The position numbers were made by a program, and so were the translations under genes. Under the pieces are notes generated by a model. That model ran no database searches. It was not told the origin of the DNA and was given only the letters and a program-made list of their open reading frames with translations. This document shows, one piece after another, positions 26,829-36,078 of a stretch of 64,000 nucleotides of DNA (positions are counted from its first letter, which is position 1; each line of letters opens with the position of its first letter). This stretch comes from an uncultured Tenacibaculum sp. (GTDB taxonomy: Bacteria; Bacteroidota; Bacteroidia; Flavobacteriales; Flavobacteriaceae), in NCBI GenBank assembly GCA_947493285.1, contig CANLQH010000001.1:310001-374000 (forward strand), written 5' to 3'.

Positions 26829-27536
26829 TTAAAACCAATTATTGATTTCTTTATTCGCTTCTAATTCAACTGGAGTTTTATCTTTTTTAAACAATCTTGC
26901 TGTTAGATTACCTTTTAGTATTATTGACTCACCTTTAACCTCTAGCCAGCTTCCTTCTCTTAATCCTAAAACAGCTGTTTTATTAAAAACATGATACTCT
27001 TTTATTCTTGTTTCACGAGTTTCTCCCATATGTGTAGATCCTTTAATCGGATCTAAATAATGTGCATTGATATTAAACGGAATTAAACTTAAAGTTTTGA
27101 AACTTGGTGGATATACAATTGGCATGTCATTCGTATTCATCATCGTTACGCCACAAATATTACTTCCTGCACTTGTACCTAAATAAGGTGTTCCCTTTTC
27201 AATTACATCTTTTAAAACAGTAACAATATCATTCTTATATAATTGATTTACCAGTTCAAAAGTATTACCGCCTCCAGTAAAAATACCTTCAGCTTGTTTT
27301 AAGGCTTCTTTAGGATTTTCAAACTCATGGATACCAACTACATTTTTATCAATTTTATTAAATGCCTTTTTAGCTATTTCTGTATAATCATCATAACTAA
27401 TACCTCCAGGACGCGCAAAAGGAATAAACAAAATCGTTTTTGCTTCTTTAAAAAAAGTAGAAAGTGTTGGTAAAATATATTCTAAATATCCACTCCCGTG
27501 AACTGTTGATGTACTTGCTATTATTAATTTCTTCAT
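26829..27536 (-). CDS. pepE: Dipeptidase E (peptidase S51)
   Basis: PepE is an aspartyl dipeptidase of family S51. The 235-residue protein has the nucleophile in LGTSAGSNICG (Ser122), the GGGNTFELV strand turn before it, and the active-site histidine in FNINAHYLDP (His159). It is cytoplasmic, with no signal peptide. It lies between two terminated units, and TTAATTTG on the minus strand just upstream is one base off the -7 consensus. It degrades N-terminal Asp dipeptides in amino-acid salvage. Confidence 0.95.
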   Translation of the reverse strand: MKKLIIASTSTVHGSGYLEYILPTLSTFFKEAKTILFIPFARPGGISYDDYTEIAKKAFNKIDKNVVGIHEFENPKEALKQAEGIFTGGGNTFELVNQLYKNDIVTVLKDVIEKGTPYLGTSAGSNICGVTMMNTNDMPIVYPPSFKTLSLIPFNINAHYLDPIKGSTHMGETRETRIKEYHVFNKTAVLGLREGSWLEVKGESIILKGNLTARLFKKDKTPVELEANKEINNWF

Positions 27537-27606
27537 ACTTCAAATTAACAAAAAATTACCACTCTATTAAAACATTTTTAAGACTCTTAAGTAGTTTATT
27601 TGTTAA

Positions 27607-28386
27607 ATGAAAAAAATTGCATTCATATTATTTACAATCATAACTACTACAATTCTGTCTCAGAATAATCAGAAAATTATTTCTGGGCATATTTATTTAG
27701 ATAGCATTCCTGTGCAAGATGTTCACATCATCAATAAAAAATTAGACATTGGTACAGTTTCAAACGAGAATGGAAAGTTTGAAATTCTTGCTTCAAAAAA
27801 TGATATCCTGATTATATCTCATTTAAACATTGAGTTTAAAGAACAAACAATAACAGATAAAAATATTAGTACTAAAAAAATCAATATTTTTCTTGATAGT
27901 AAAAACTATATGCTAGATGAAGTTGTTCTTGAAAGGAAAAAAGGAATTTTTGAAATAGATAAAGATATACTTCCGCATAATGGGCCAATTGTAAATGCAA
28001 AAACATTAAAACTACCATACGCAAATTCTAAAAAACCAGATAAAGATAATACCGTAGAAATAGAATCTGGTTTATCTGTTAGTGTTGTTGGATTAATAAA
28101 TGCTTTAAACGGAAAAACAAAACAGAAAAAATTACTCCGAAAGTTAAAAGCTGAAGATAAAAACATAAAAAAAATACGACAATATTTTACTGATGGTTTC
28201 TTTGTTCAACAGTTAAAAATTAAAAGAGAAAGTATCAATCCATTCATTGAACACTGTATTTCTAAAGGCATTATGAATTTATTTTATAAAGAGAAACTTT
28301 TAGAGTTAACTTCAGTTTTAATTGATAACAGTAAAAACTCTCCTTACTTAATAGAAAAAGAAAATACCAGAGTAACTCAAAAATAA
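27607..28386 (+). CDS. Secreted CarboxypepD_reg-like protein, array copy 1 (type A)
   Basis: The 259-residue protein has a signal peptide (about 1-19). It starts with a transthyretin-like regulatory domain (about 22-105) of the CarboxypepD_reg type: IISGHIYLDSIPVQDVHI, then GTVSNENGKFEIL. The second half is helical and charged. Two elements, LKLPYANSKKP and INALNGKTKQKKLLRKLKAE, are shared with the third gene of the array, defining type A. It has no catalytic motif. It is 4 bases from the next gene and begins an operon-like series of four paralogues. The function is unknown; I infer a periplasmic or outer-membrane-associated structural or adaptor role. Confidence 0.85.
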   Translation: MKKIAFILFTIITTTILSQNNQKIISGHIYLDSIPVQDVHIINKKLDIGTVSNENGKFEILASKNDILIISHLNIEFKEQTITDKNISTKKINIFLDSKNYMLDEVVLERKKGIFEIDKDILPHNGPIVNAKTLKLPYANSKKPDKDNTVEIESGLSVSVVGLINALNGKTKQKKLLRKLKAEDKNIKKIRQYFTDGFFVQQLKIKRESINPFIEHCISKGIMNLFYKEKLLELTSVLIDNSKNSPYLIEKENTRVTQK

Positions 28387-28390
28387 TTGC

Positions 28391-29212
28391 ATGAAAAAAC
28401 AACTACTCGTAACTTTTATTTTATCATTTATAATTTCAAAATCTTTAGCACAAGAAAAAAGAAAATTCTTATACGCTAAAATTACAGATAACATCGCTGA
28501 AATTAGTAATGCGCACATTATTAACACTAACACAAATCAAGGTACTTATACAAATGAAGGTGGAGAGTTCAGAATTTTAGCGAAACCGAATGACAGTTTA
28601 AAAATTTCATTTGTAGGTTATAAAACCAAGGTTATTGTTGTTAAACCTAATCATTTTTGGATGCAAATAAATTCTTTTATCCTTGAAAGAAATATAATTG
28701 AATTGGATGAAGTAGCTCTAAAAAAACACAATCTATTCGGAATACTTTCTAGAGATATGAAACAAACTCCCGAAGATGTTGCGATAGTAAAATCTAAAGG
28801 AGCCTTAGATTTTTCTATGATTGATTTTGAAAAAGCTGTTATTAATACTATTGATGAAATTGATAGATCAAAAGCTCCTGACATGAGAAAAGAAACTGAT
28901 CCTACAACCAAGTTTGCTGGTGTAGGTGGTTCATTTGGGTCTGGACCAGATGCTCATGCTGCCGAAAAAAGAAGAGTCAGAAAAGAAATTGCATTCAAAG
29001 AAAATTTTCCTAAAATGTTAATCTCTGAATTTGGTGCTAGTTTCTTTTTTAATGAATTAAAAATTCCAAAAGAAAATTATTTGCATTTTTTAGAGTATTG
29101 TAATACTCTAAATATTGAACAATTATATAAGGATGATAAAAAAATTGATGTAATAAAAATACTACAAGAAGAAAGCAAAGGTTATTTAAAAATTATAAAT
29201 TTACGAGAATGA
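28391..29212 (+). CDS. Secreted CarboxypepD_reg-like protein, array copy 2 (type B)
   Basis: The 273-residue protein has a signal peptide ending near SLAQ and the CarboxypepD_reg-like core NAHIINTNTNQGTYTNEGGEF, FRILAKPNDSLKISFVGYKTK. The C-terminal half carries DPTTKFAGVGGSFG, RRVRKEIAFKENFPKML and FFFNELKIPKENYLHFLEYC. The fourth gene has the same three blocks, so both are type B. It overlaps the next gene by four bases (ATGA at 29209). The shared N-terminal half and different C-terminal half suggest a common scaffold with two kinds of partner surface. No enzyme motif is visible. Confidence 0.85.
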   Translation: MKKQLLVTFILSFIISKSLAQEKRKFLYAKITDNIAEISNAHIINTNTNQGTYTNEGGEFRILAKPNDSLKISFVGYKTKVIVVKPNHFWMQINSFILERNIIELDEVALKKHNLFGILSRDMKQTPEDVAIVKSKGALDFSMIDFEKAVINTIDEIDRSKAPDMRKETDPTTKFAGVGGSFGSGPDAHAAEKRRVRKEIAFKENFPKMLISEFGASFFFNELKIPKENYLHFLEYCNTLNIEQLYKDDKKIDVIKILQEESKGYLKIINLRE

Positions 29213-29985
29213 AACTTAAGCTACTACTCTTCTATTTTTTGATAATTTTTACAAAAGCCACAGCTCAAGAAAGTAGAAAGTTTTTGTATGCAGAAATTAA
29301 AGATAAAATAGGGCCTATTGTAAATGCTCATATCATTAATAAAAACACCAATCAAGGAACATTCTCGAATGAATCTGGAGAATTCAGAATTTTAGCCAAA
29401 CCAAACGATAGTTTAAAAATTTCATCTATAGGTTATAAAACTAAAACCTATAAAGTAAAAATTACTCACTTTGGAATACAGCAGAATAATATTTTTATCG
29501 AAAAAATAAATTATGAATTAGATGAAGTTAAAATTAGAAATCATGATTTATTAGGCTATTTAAGTTCAGACAGTAAAAAAATAAAAACAGAAAAAACTAT
29601 TGATGCTAAATCTTTAAAGTTGCCGTATGCAGGCTCAAGAATTCTAACTCCAGCTGAAAGGAAATTATACACCGCTTTAGGAGGCGGTAATTTACTTTCT
29701 ATCGATCACATAATTAATAGAATTTCTGGTAGAATTAAAAAACTTCGTAAGCTAAAGGCTATCGAAAAAGAAGAAAAGAGAATTACATTCATACATACTA
29801 ACTATAAAAATTATATTAAACACCATTTAAAACTTAAGAGTGAAGATATTTTTCGATTTGTACATTATTGCGAATCTGATAGTGATTTTAGTACAATTAA
29901 TTACCGTGAAAAAATTGCTATGCTCAAATTTTTAGAACAAAAAGCTATTGAATTTAAAGAACTAAACCCGAAAACATATCAATAA
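29209..29985 (+). CDS. Secreted CarboxypepD_reg-like protein, array copy 3 (type A)
   Basis: The 258-residue protein starts inside the end of the previous gene and has a signal peptide (ending KATAQ). Its N-terminal domain is close to copy 2 (IINKNTNQGTFSNESGEF, FRILAKPNDSLKISSIGYK), but its C-terminal half is type A. It shares KLPYAGSRIL, a GGGN segment and INRISGRIKKLRKLKAIEKEE with copy 1. The combination could reflect recombination between copies. No catalytic residues are evident. It is followed by a 91-base gap that has a promoter-like box (30045-30052). Confidence 0.85.
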   Translation: MKLKLLLFYFLIIFTKATAQESRKFLYAEIKDKIGPIVNAHIINKNTNQGTFSNESGEFRILAKPNDSLKISSIGYKTKTYKVKITHFGIQQNNIFIEKINYELDEVKIRNHDLLGYLSSDSKKIKTEKTIDAKSLKLPYAGSRILTPAERKLYTALGGGNLLSIDHIINRISGRIKKLRKLKAIEKEEKRITFIHTNYKNYIKHHLKLKSEDIFRFVHYCESDSDFSTINYREKIAMLKFLEQKAIEFKELNPKTYQ

Positions 29986-30044
29986 ATTCTAATCTTCTTT
30001 CATTTTCCACAAAGAAACTAGTTTATTTTTCACTAAAATTTTCG

Positions 30045-30052
30045 TATCTTTA
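30045..30052 (+). promoter_or_regulatory. Putative -7 element before array copy 4
   Basis: TATCTTTA is one base off TAnnTTTG and lies 24 bases before ATG 30077, in the only long gap of the array. No TTG is seen at -33. Confidence 0.35.
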
Positions 30053-30076
30053 GAAGTACACTAATCATAGATTATC

Positions 30077-30871
30077 ATGAAAAAAGTACTGCTTCTCTTT
30101 ATCTTTCTATCCCAAGTTGTTTTTTCTCAAGAAGAACGTAAAACATTATTTGGAATTATTTACAACGAAAGTGGCGTTTTAGAAAATGCACACGTTGTAA
30201 ACTTCACAACAAGTCAAGCAACATTTTCAAACGAAAAAGGAGAATATCGAATTTTCGCTAAACCTGGTGACTCTATTCGTTTTTCATCAATAGGATATAA
30301 AATTATATTCGAAAAACTTATTCCAAACGATTTTAATGTTTATAGAAAAAGAACAACTTTAGAAAAAGAAGTATATAAGCTAGAAGAAGTATCTCTTGAA
30401 AACAATAATCTTTCTGGTTCACTTAGTAGTGATTTAAAAAAAGTAAAACGTAATCCTAAATTAGAGGTTGCTAAAAAAGCCAGTGATTTTACTGATATAA
30501 AATACACAAATAACTCAAAAGATCATATAAACACTAGTGTAAAGCCAATTATAGCTAGAACCGATCCTACTACATCTTTTGAAGGATTCGGTACAACAAA
30601 TGTTATTCCTTTTAAACAAGTAAGAGAATTAAAAAAGCTTAGAAAAGAACTAGCTTATAAAGAAAATTTGCCTGCTAAACTTTTAAATGAGTTAGGTGAA
30701 GATTTCTTTTTTATAGAATTAAAAATTCCTGTTGATAGATATTATCATTTTCTTGAATATTGCAATCCTTTAGGTATTGAAAACTTATACAAAAAAAATG
30801 AAACTTTAAAAGTTATTAATATCCTAAGAAAAGAACACACAAATTATCTTAAACTTATCGAAAAACACTAA
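30077..30871 (+). CDS. Secreted CarboxypepD_reg-like protein, array copy 4 (type B)
   Basis: The 264-residue protein has a signal peptide ending FSQE. Its N-terminal domain resembles the others (NAHVVNFTTSQATFSNEKGEY, then RIFAKPGDSIRFSSIGYK). The C-terminal half is type B: DPTTSFEGFG, ELKKLRKELAYKENLPAKL and FFFIELKIPVDRYYHFLEYC, collinear with copy 2. It is 30 bases from the DUF6702 gene. The function is unknown. Confidence 0.85.
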   Translation: MKKVLLLFIFLSQVVFSQEERKTLFGIIYNESGVLENAHVVNFTTSQATFSNEKGEYRIFAKPGDSIRFSSIGYKIIFEKLIPNDFNVYRKRTTLEKEVYKLEEVSLENNNLSGSLSSDLKKVKRNPKLEVAKKASDFTDIKYTNNSKDHINTSVKPIIARTDPTTSFEGFGTTNVIPFKQVRELKKLRKELAYKENLPAKLLNELGEDFFFIELKIPVDRYYHFLEYCNPLGIENLYKKNETLKVINILRKEHTNYLKLIEKH

Positions 30872-30901
30872 TTTGGCGTAATAATTGATTTTTAACGAAG
30901 T

Positions 30902-31393
30902 ATGAAAAAATTATTCGTAGTTTTATTAATAGTGCCACTATTATCTTTTTCGATTCACAAATACTACATAGCTTTAACAGAAATTGAATATAAAGAAGAA
31001 ACACATTCTGTTCAAATGATTATGAATGTTTTTATGGATGACATTGAAACTGCCATCAATCAAGATTATAATGTAGACCTACAGTTATCCACTAAAAAAG
31101 AATTAAAAAATTCTGATGAATATTTCTTTAAATATTTAAACGAACACTTTAAAGTTCTTATCAATAATAAAAAGCTTGACTATAATTTTATTGGAAAAGA
31201 GTACGACGGAAATATTGTTTACTTCTATCTCGAAATAGAAAATGTTTCATCAGTAAAGTCTATCGAAATTCAAAATGATGTTTTAATAAAATACTTTCCA
31301 GACCAACAGAACCTTGTAAAGGCATCAATTAAAAAAGAGCGTAAAAGTTTATTTTTAACTAAAAAAAACGATAAAGGTTTGTTAAAATTTTAA
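30902..31393 (+). CDS. DUF6702 family exported protein
   Basis: The 163-residue protein has a short signal peptide followed by HKYYIALTEIEYKEETHSVQ, the start pattern of DUF6702. The rest reads as a beta-sandwich with a conserved-looking KVLINNKKLDYNFIGKEYDG stretch. The function is unknown. In this window it lies between the CarboxypepD_reg array and two M1 metallopeptidases, all exported, which suggests a joint envelope role. It is 64 bases from the first peptidase gene. Confidence 0.85.
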   Translation: MKKLFVVLLIVPLLSFSIHKYYIALTEIEYKEETHSVQMIMNVFMDDIETAINQDYNVDLQLSTKKELKNSDEYFFKYLNEHFKVLINNKKLDYNFIGKEYDGNIVYFYLEIENVSSVKSIEIQNDVLIKYFPDQQNLVKASIKKERKSLFLTKKNDKGLLKF

Positions 31394-31457
31394 CATTTTC
31401 TAAGTTTATCTTTTACTAATTATTAAATTCAACCACAATTAAACAAACAACAAACTC

Positions 31458-33569
31458 ATGAAGAAAATAACTTCGTTTGTACTTGCTTTTTTATTTGTTA
31501 CAACCGCTTTAGTTGCACAAACAAAACAAGGACATACCAATAAGAATAAGTTTAGACAATTAAAACAAGAGTTACCGACTCCTAACAATCAACATACAGC
31601 TTCTGGTGCTCCAGGAAGAGAGTATACACAGCAAAAAGTTGATTATACGATGGATATTATTTTAAACGATGATAAACAGCGAATTACTGGTAACGAAACA
31701 ATAACCTATCACAATAATTCGGTAGATGAATTGCCATATTTATGGGTACAATTAGATCAAAATATGCGTGCTGCTGATTCAAAAACACCAGATATCAGTT
31801 CTGGTAAAGTTCGAAAAAAGCTAAGTAAAAGAAGATTTGATAGAGCTTTCCCTGAAACACCTTTCGATGGTGGATTTAAAATTACAAGTGTAACAAATAC
31901 TGATGGAAGTAATTTATCGCATACGATCAATCAAACAATGATGCGTATTAATTTACCGAAACCATTAGCGTCTGGAGAAACATTTAAATTCAATATTTCT
32001 TGGTGGTATAACATTAATAACCATAGAACTCAAGGCGGAAGATCAGGCTTTGAGCATTTTCCTGAAGATGGAAATAACAATTATGTTATTGCACAGTTTT
32101 ACCCGAGAATGTGTGTTTACGATAATGTAGAAGGTTGGCAAAACGATCAATTTTGGGGACGTAGTGAATTTGCTCTTGAATTTGGAGATTTTGATGTAAA
32201 TATTACGGTTCCTGCAGATCATATGTTAGGAGCAACAGGAGAGCTACAAAACAGAAAAGAAGTTTTTTCTAAAACGGAATTAAAACGTTTTGAAAAAGCG
32301 AGAAAAACCTTTGACAATCCTGTTATTATAAGAACTCAAGAAGAAGCTACAAAAATTGAACAAGGTCGCTCTAACAAAACTAAAACTTGGAAATTTAAAG
32401 CTAAAAATGTTAGAGATTACGCATTTGCTACTTCACGTAAATTTATTTTCGATGCTATGGCGGTCGATATAAATAATAAAACTGTAATGGCTGAATCTTT
32501 ATATTCTAAAGAAGCAAATCCACTTTATGGTGAACACTCTACTAGAGCCGTTGCACAAACTTTAAAAACATACTCTAGATATACATTTGACTATCCTTAT
32601 CACAAAGCAATTTCTGTTGATGGACAAATGGGAATGGAATATCCACAAATTTGTTTTAATCCTGGAAGACCAAATCCAGACGGAACTTATTCTGATAGAA
32701 CAAAATACAGAATGATTAAAGTTACCATTCACGAAGTTGGACACAACTTCTTCCCTATGATTGTAAATTCTGATGAAAGACAATGGACTTGGATGGATGA
32801 AGGATTAAACTCTTATATGGAAATGTTAGCGGAATTAGATTATGACAAAAACTTCCCTATTACAAGAGGTTATCCAAAAAACATTGTAAAATACATGGCT
32901 GGAGATCAATCTAAAATTGCACCTATCATGTCTAAAGGAGATCATGTATATGAGTTTGGAAATAATGCTTATGGTAAACCTGCAACTGCCTTATGGATAT
33001 TAAGAGAAACTATTATGGGGCACGAGTTATTCGACCATGCTTTTAAAACCTATGCAAAAAGATGGAAGTTTAAACACCCTACTCCTGCAGATTTCTTTAG
33101 AACAATGGAGGATGCTTCTGCAATGGATTTAGATTGGTTCTGGAGAGGTTGGTTTTATACAACTGATGTAACTGATATTGGAATTAAAGGAGTTAAAAAG
33201 TTTTATACTTCTAAAAACAACGATGGTTCTGTTAATTTTAATGAAGATACTTCTGCTAGTTTAGGGTTTTCAAAAAAACAAAATAAGTATCATTATGAAA
33301 TAACTTACAACAAACCTGGTGGATTAGTAATGCCTATTATTGTTGAATTTACTTATAAGGACGGAACAAAAGAAAAGAAAACTTATCCAGCTCAAATTTG
33401 GAGATTAAATGACAAGAAAGTAACAAAAGTTTTCTCTTCAGATAAAGAACTACAAAGTATTACTATAGATCCTGATTTGGAAACTGCTGATGTTGATACT
33501 ACAAATAATAGTTGGCCAAAGAAAACTATGAATAAGTTTGATAAGTTTAAGAATAAAATAAAAAACTAG
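31458..33569 (+). CDS. Secreted M1 family metallopeptidase, copy 1
   Basis: The 703-residue protein has a signal peptide (ending LVAQ) followed by a proline- and glutamine-rich linker, then an M1-type beta domain and the gluzincin motif HEVGHNFFPM (near 425) with the third ligand in MDEGLNSYME 18 residues on. The full zinc site is present, so it is probably active in the periplasm or on the surface. The usual M1 GXMEN exopeptidase signature is visible only as GMEYP, as in this flavobacterial family. It is the first of two tandem paralogues and ends before a perfect palindromic terminator. The leader upstream is CA-rich (AAACAAACAACAAAC). Confidence 0.92.
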   Translation: MKKITSFVLAFLFVTTALVAQTKQGHTNKNKFRQLKQELPTPNNQHTASGAPGREYTQQKVDYTMDIILNDDKQRITGNETITYHNNSVDELPYLWVQLDQNMRAADSKTPDISSGKVRKKLSKRRFDRAFPETPFDGGFKITSVTNTDGSNLSHTINQTMMRINLPKPLASGETFKFNISWWYNINNHRTQGGRSGFEHFPEDGNNNYVIAQFYPRMCVYDNVEGWQNDQFWGRSEFALEFGDFDVNITVPADHMLGATGELQNRKEVFSKTELKRFEKARKTFDNPVIIRTQEEATKIEQGRSNKTKTWKFKAKNVRDYAFATSRKFIFDAMAVDINNKTVMAESLYSKEANPLYGEHSTRAVAQTLKTYSRYTFDYPYHKAISVDGQMGMEYPQICFNPGRPNPDGTYSDRTKYRMIKVTIHEVGHNFFPMIVNSDERQWTWMDEGLNSYMEMLAELDYDKNFPITRGYPKNIVKYMAGDQSKIAPIMSKGDHVYEFGNNAYGKPATALWILRETIMGHELFDHAFKTYAKRWKFKHPTPADFFRTMEDASAMDLDWFWRGWFYTTDVTDIGIKGVKKFYTSKNNDGSVNFNEDTSASLGFSKKQNKYHYEITYNKPGGLVMPIIVEFTYKDGTKEKKTYPAQIWRLNDKKVTKVFSSDKELQSITIDPDLETADVDTTNNSWPKKTMNKFDKFKNKIKN

Positions 33570-33582
33570 AAACCATAAATTT

Positions 33583-33618
33583 AAAAGGCGATATAATTAA
33601 TTATATCGCCTTTTTTTT
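33583..33618 (+). terminator. Perfect palindrome terminator after M1 copy 1
   Basis: 33583-33598 and 33599-33614 are exact reverse complements (16-bp arms with no loop), followed by T. GGCGATATAATT forms the core of the left arm. Confidence 0.92.
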
Positions 33619-33730
33619 ATTGAAGTCACTACAAAGTTAAAGGTCTGTTAAAGTTTTAACAAAATTCCTTTTATACCAATCAAAAATCAGTAACTTCCCG
33701 CTTATTTTTTTAACTCAATCAAAAATAGAA

Positions 33731-35962
33731 ATGAGAAAATACTCTTCGCTATTGTTATCAGCTCTTTTCGTTTCGGCATCTTTATTTGCTCAAGAAACTA
33801 AAAAAGAAAAAGAACCTCAAAAAGGTCATATAGACCAAAACAAATTTCGTCAATTAAAAGACGTATTGCCAACACCTAATGATCAAAGAACTGCCTCTGG
33901 TGCTCCTGGTCATCAGTATACTCAACAGAAGGTTGATTATGTAATGGATTTACGTTTAGATGAAGCTAATAATAAATTATATGGTGATGAGGCTATTACG
34001 TATCATAATAACTCTAAAGATAATTTAGAATATTTATGGGTGCAGTTAGATCAAAATATGCGTGCTCCAGATTCTAAAACTCCTTTGGCAGAATCTAAAG
34101 GTGCAAGTGGTTTTCAAACTCCTGAAAAGTTTGTTAACGATAATATGGGAAAAGCAAAAGATTTTGGTTTTAAAATAGAAGCTGTAAAATATGCTGATGG
34201 TAGAGATTTACCTTATACTATTAATAGAACTATGATGCGTATTAACTTACCTAAAGCATTAGCTCCTGGTGAGGTTTTTAAATTCAGTATTAAATGGAAC
34301 TATTTAATAAACAATTCTGTTAAAGATGGTGGCCGTTCTGGTTTTGAATTATTTCCTGACGGAAACAAAAACTATACTATCGCTCAATTTTTTCCTCGTT
34401 TAGCTGTTTACAACAATGTTGAAGGGTGGCAAAACATGCAATTTTGGGGTCGTAGTGAATGGGCTTTAGAATTTGGTGATTACGATGTTAAATTAACAGT
34501 TCCTGCAGATCATATTGTAGATGCTTCTGGAGAATTACAAAACGAGAAAGAAGTATTAACGAAAGAGCAACGTAAGCGTTGGGCTAAAGCTAGAAAATCA
34601 TATAAAGATCCTGTTTTTATTGTAACACAAGAAGAAGCAGAAAAAGCAGAAAAAGATCATTCTACAAAAACGAAGACTTGGCATTTTAAAGCAAATAACG
34701 TTCGTGATTATGCATTTGCTTCATCAAGAAAATATATTTGGGATGCAATGGCAGTAAATATTAACGGTAAAGACGTAATGGCTGTTTCTTTATATCCTAA
34801 AGAAGGGAATCCTTTATGGGAAGAGCATTCAACAAGAGTAGTTGCAAATACTTTAGAAGAGTATTCTAAAATGACTTTTGACTATCCGTATTCTAAAGCT
34901 ATTTCTGTACACGCAAAGAATCAAGGTATGGAATATCCTATGATTTGTTTTAACTATGGTCGTCCAAATCCAGATGGAACATATTCTGATAGAGTTAAAA
35001 ATGGAATGATTGGAGTAATTACACATGAGGTTGGTCATAACTTCTTCCCTATGATTGTAAACTCTGATGAGCGTCAATGGACTTGGATGGATGAAGGATT
35101 AAATTCTTTTGTTGAAATTTTAGCTGAATTAGATTACGATCCTAAGTTTAATACTGGGAACTTACCTAAAGATATTGTTCGTTATATGAGCTTAGATCAA
35201 AAGCGTTTATCTCCTATTATGTCGCAAGGAGACTATGTTAAAAACTTTGGACCTAATGCATATACAAAACCAGCTGCTGGTTTATACATGTTACGTCAAA
35301 CTATTATGGGACCAGAATTATTCGACTATGCTTTTAGAACGTACTCTAAAAGATGGATGTTTAAGCACCCTACTCCTGCAGATTTCTTTAGAACAATGGA
35401 AGACGCTTCTGGTATGGATTTAGATTGGTTCTGGAGAGGATGGTTCTATACTACTGATTATTCTGATGTTGGAATTAAAGAAGTTAAACCTTTATTTTTA
35501 ACTAATAAACCAAATGAAAGAACTAAAAAATTACAAGAACAATATCCTTCTTATTTTGCACGTTTAGGAAAATTAGTTTTCTTAACAACTAATAAAGAAG
35601 ATGCTAATGCTACTGAAGTTGAAACTTATATCAACGGTTTAGCTGCTGATAAAAAAGCAAACTTAAAAAAGTTACCTAAATATATGTATCAAGTAGAATT
35701 TGAAAAACCAGGAGGTTTACCAATGCCTATTATTGTTGAGTTAACATATGCTGATGGAACTAAGAAACGTGAAACTTTCCCTGCTCAAATTTGGATGAAA
35801 AATGATGAGAAAGCATATAGAGTATTTTCTTCAGATCAAGAAATTAAAAGCATTGTAGTAGATCCTGATTTAGAAACTGCTGATATTGATACTTCAAACA
35901 ATAGCTGGCCTAAGAAGACAGCTAACAAGTTTGATAAATTTAAAAATAAAGTAAAAGGATAA
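33731..35962 (+). CDS. Secreted M1 family metallopeptidase, copy 2
   Basis: The 743-residue paralogue of the preceding gene has a signal peptide (ending LFAQE) and the same linker (FRQLKDVLPTPND, TASGAPGHQYTQQ). The zinc motif HEVGHNFFPM is near residue 431, and MDEGLNSFVE supplies the third ligand. The C-terminal part carries an extra stretch of about 40 residues (ERTKKLQEQYPSYFARLGKL through ANLKKLPK) that copy 1 lacks. The tail, DIDTSNNSWPKKTANKFDKF, is shared. Its own gap of 161 bases, which includes a terminator, suggests independent expression. Confidence 0.92.
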   Translation: MRKYSSLLLSALFVSASLFAQETKKEKEPQKGHIDQNKFRQLKDVLPTPNDQRTASGAPGHQYTQQKVDYVMDLRLDEANNKLYGDEAITYHNNSKDNLEYLWVQLDQNMRAPDSKTPLAESKGASGFQTPEKFVNDNMGKAKDFGFKIEAVKYADGRDLPYTINRTMMRINLPKALAPGEVFKFSIKWNYLINNSVKDGGRSGFELFPDGNKNYTIAQFFPRLAVYNNVEGWQNMQFWGRSEWALEFGDYDVKLTVPADHIVDASGELQNEKEVLTKEQRKRWAKARKSYKDPVFIVTQEEAEKAEKDHSTKTKTWHFKANNVRDYAFASSRKYIWDAMAVNINGKDVMAVSLYPKEGNPLWEEHSTRVVANTLEEYSKMTFDYPYSKAISVHAKNQGMEYPMICFNYGRPNPDGTYSDRVKNGMIGVITHEVGHNFFPMIVNSDERQWTWMDEGLNSFVEILAELDYDPKFNTGNLPKDIVRYMSLDQKRLSPIMSQGDYVKNFGPNAYTKPAAGLYMLRQTIMGPELFDYAFRTYSKRWMFKHPTPADFFRTMEDASGMDLDWFWRGWFYTTDYSDVGIKEVKPLFLTNKPNERTKKLQEQYPSYFARLGKLVFLTTNKEDANATEVETYINGLAADKKANLKKLPKYMYQVEFEKPGGLPMPIIVELTYADGTKKRETFPAQIWMKNDEKAYRVFSSDQEIKSIVVDPDLETADIDTSNNSWPKKTANKFDKFKNKVKG

Positions 35963-35987
35963 TATATTTATCATTCGTTTATATATA

Positions 35988-36018
35988 AAAACCGCAGCTA
36001 ATTAGCTGCGGTTTTATT
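35988..36018 (+). terminator. Terminator after M1 copy 2
   Basis: AAAACCGCAGCTAA/TTAGCTGCGGTTTT (35988-36001 and 36002-36015) are exact reverse complements. T-rich sequence follows. Confidence 0.92.
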
Positions 36019-36046
36019 TTTTATAAATTACTATTTATCTTAAAAT

Positions 36047-36075
36047 AAAAAAAGCCTCACAATTTGTGAGGCTTT
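36047..36075 (-). terminator. Terminator of lon
   Basis: AAAGCCTCAC/GTGAGGCTTT (36051-36060 and 36066-36075) closes a short loop. On the minus strand a T-run follows. It sits 31 bases from the terminator of the convergent M1 gene. Confidence 0.9.
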
Positions 36076-36078
36076 AAA

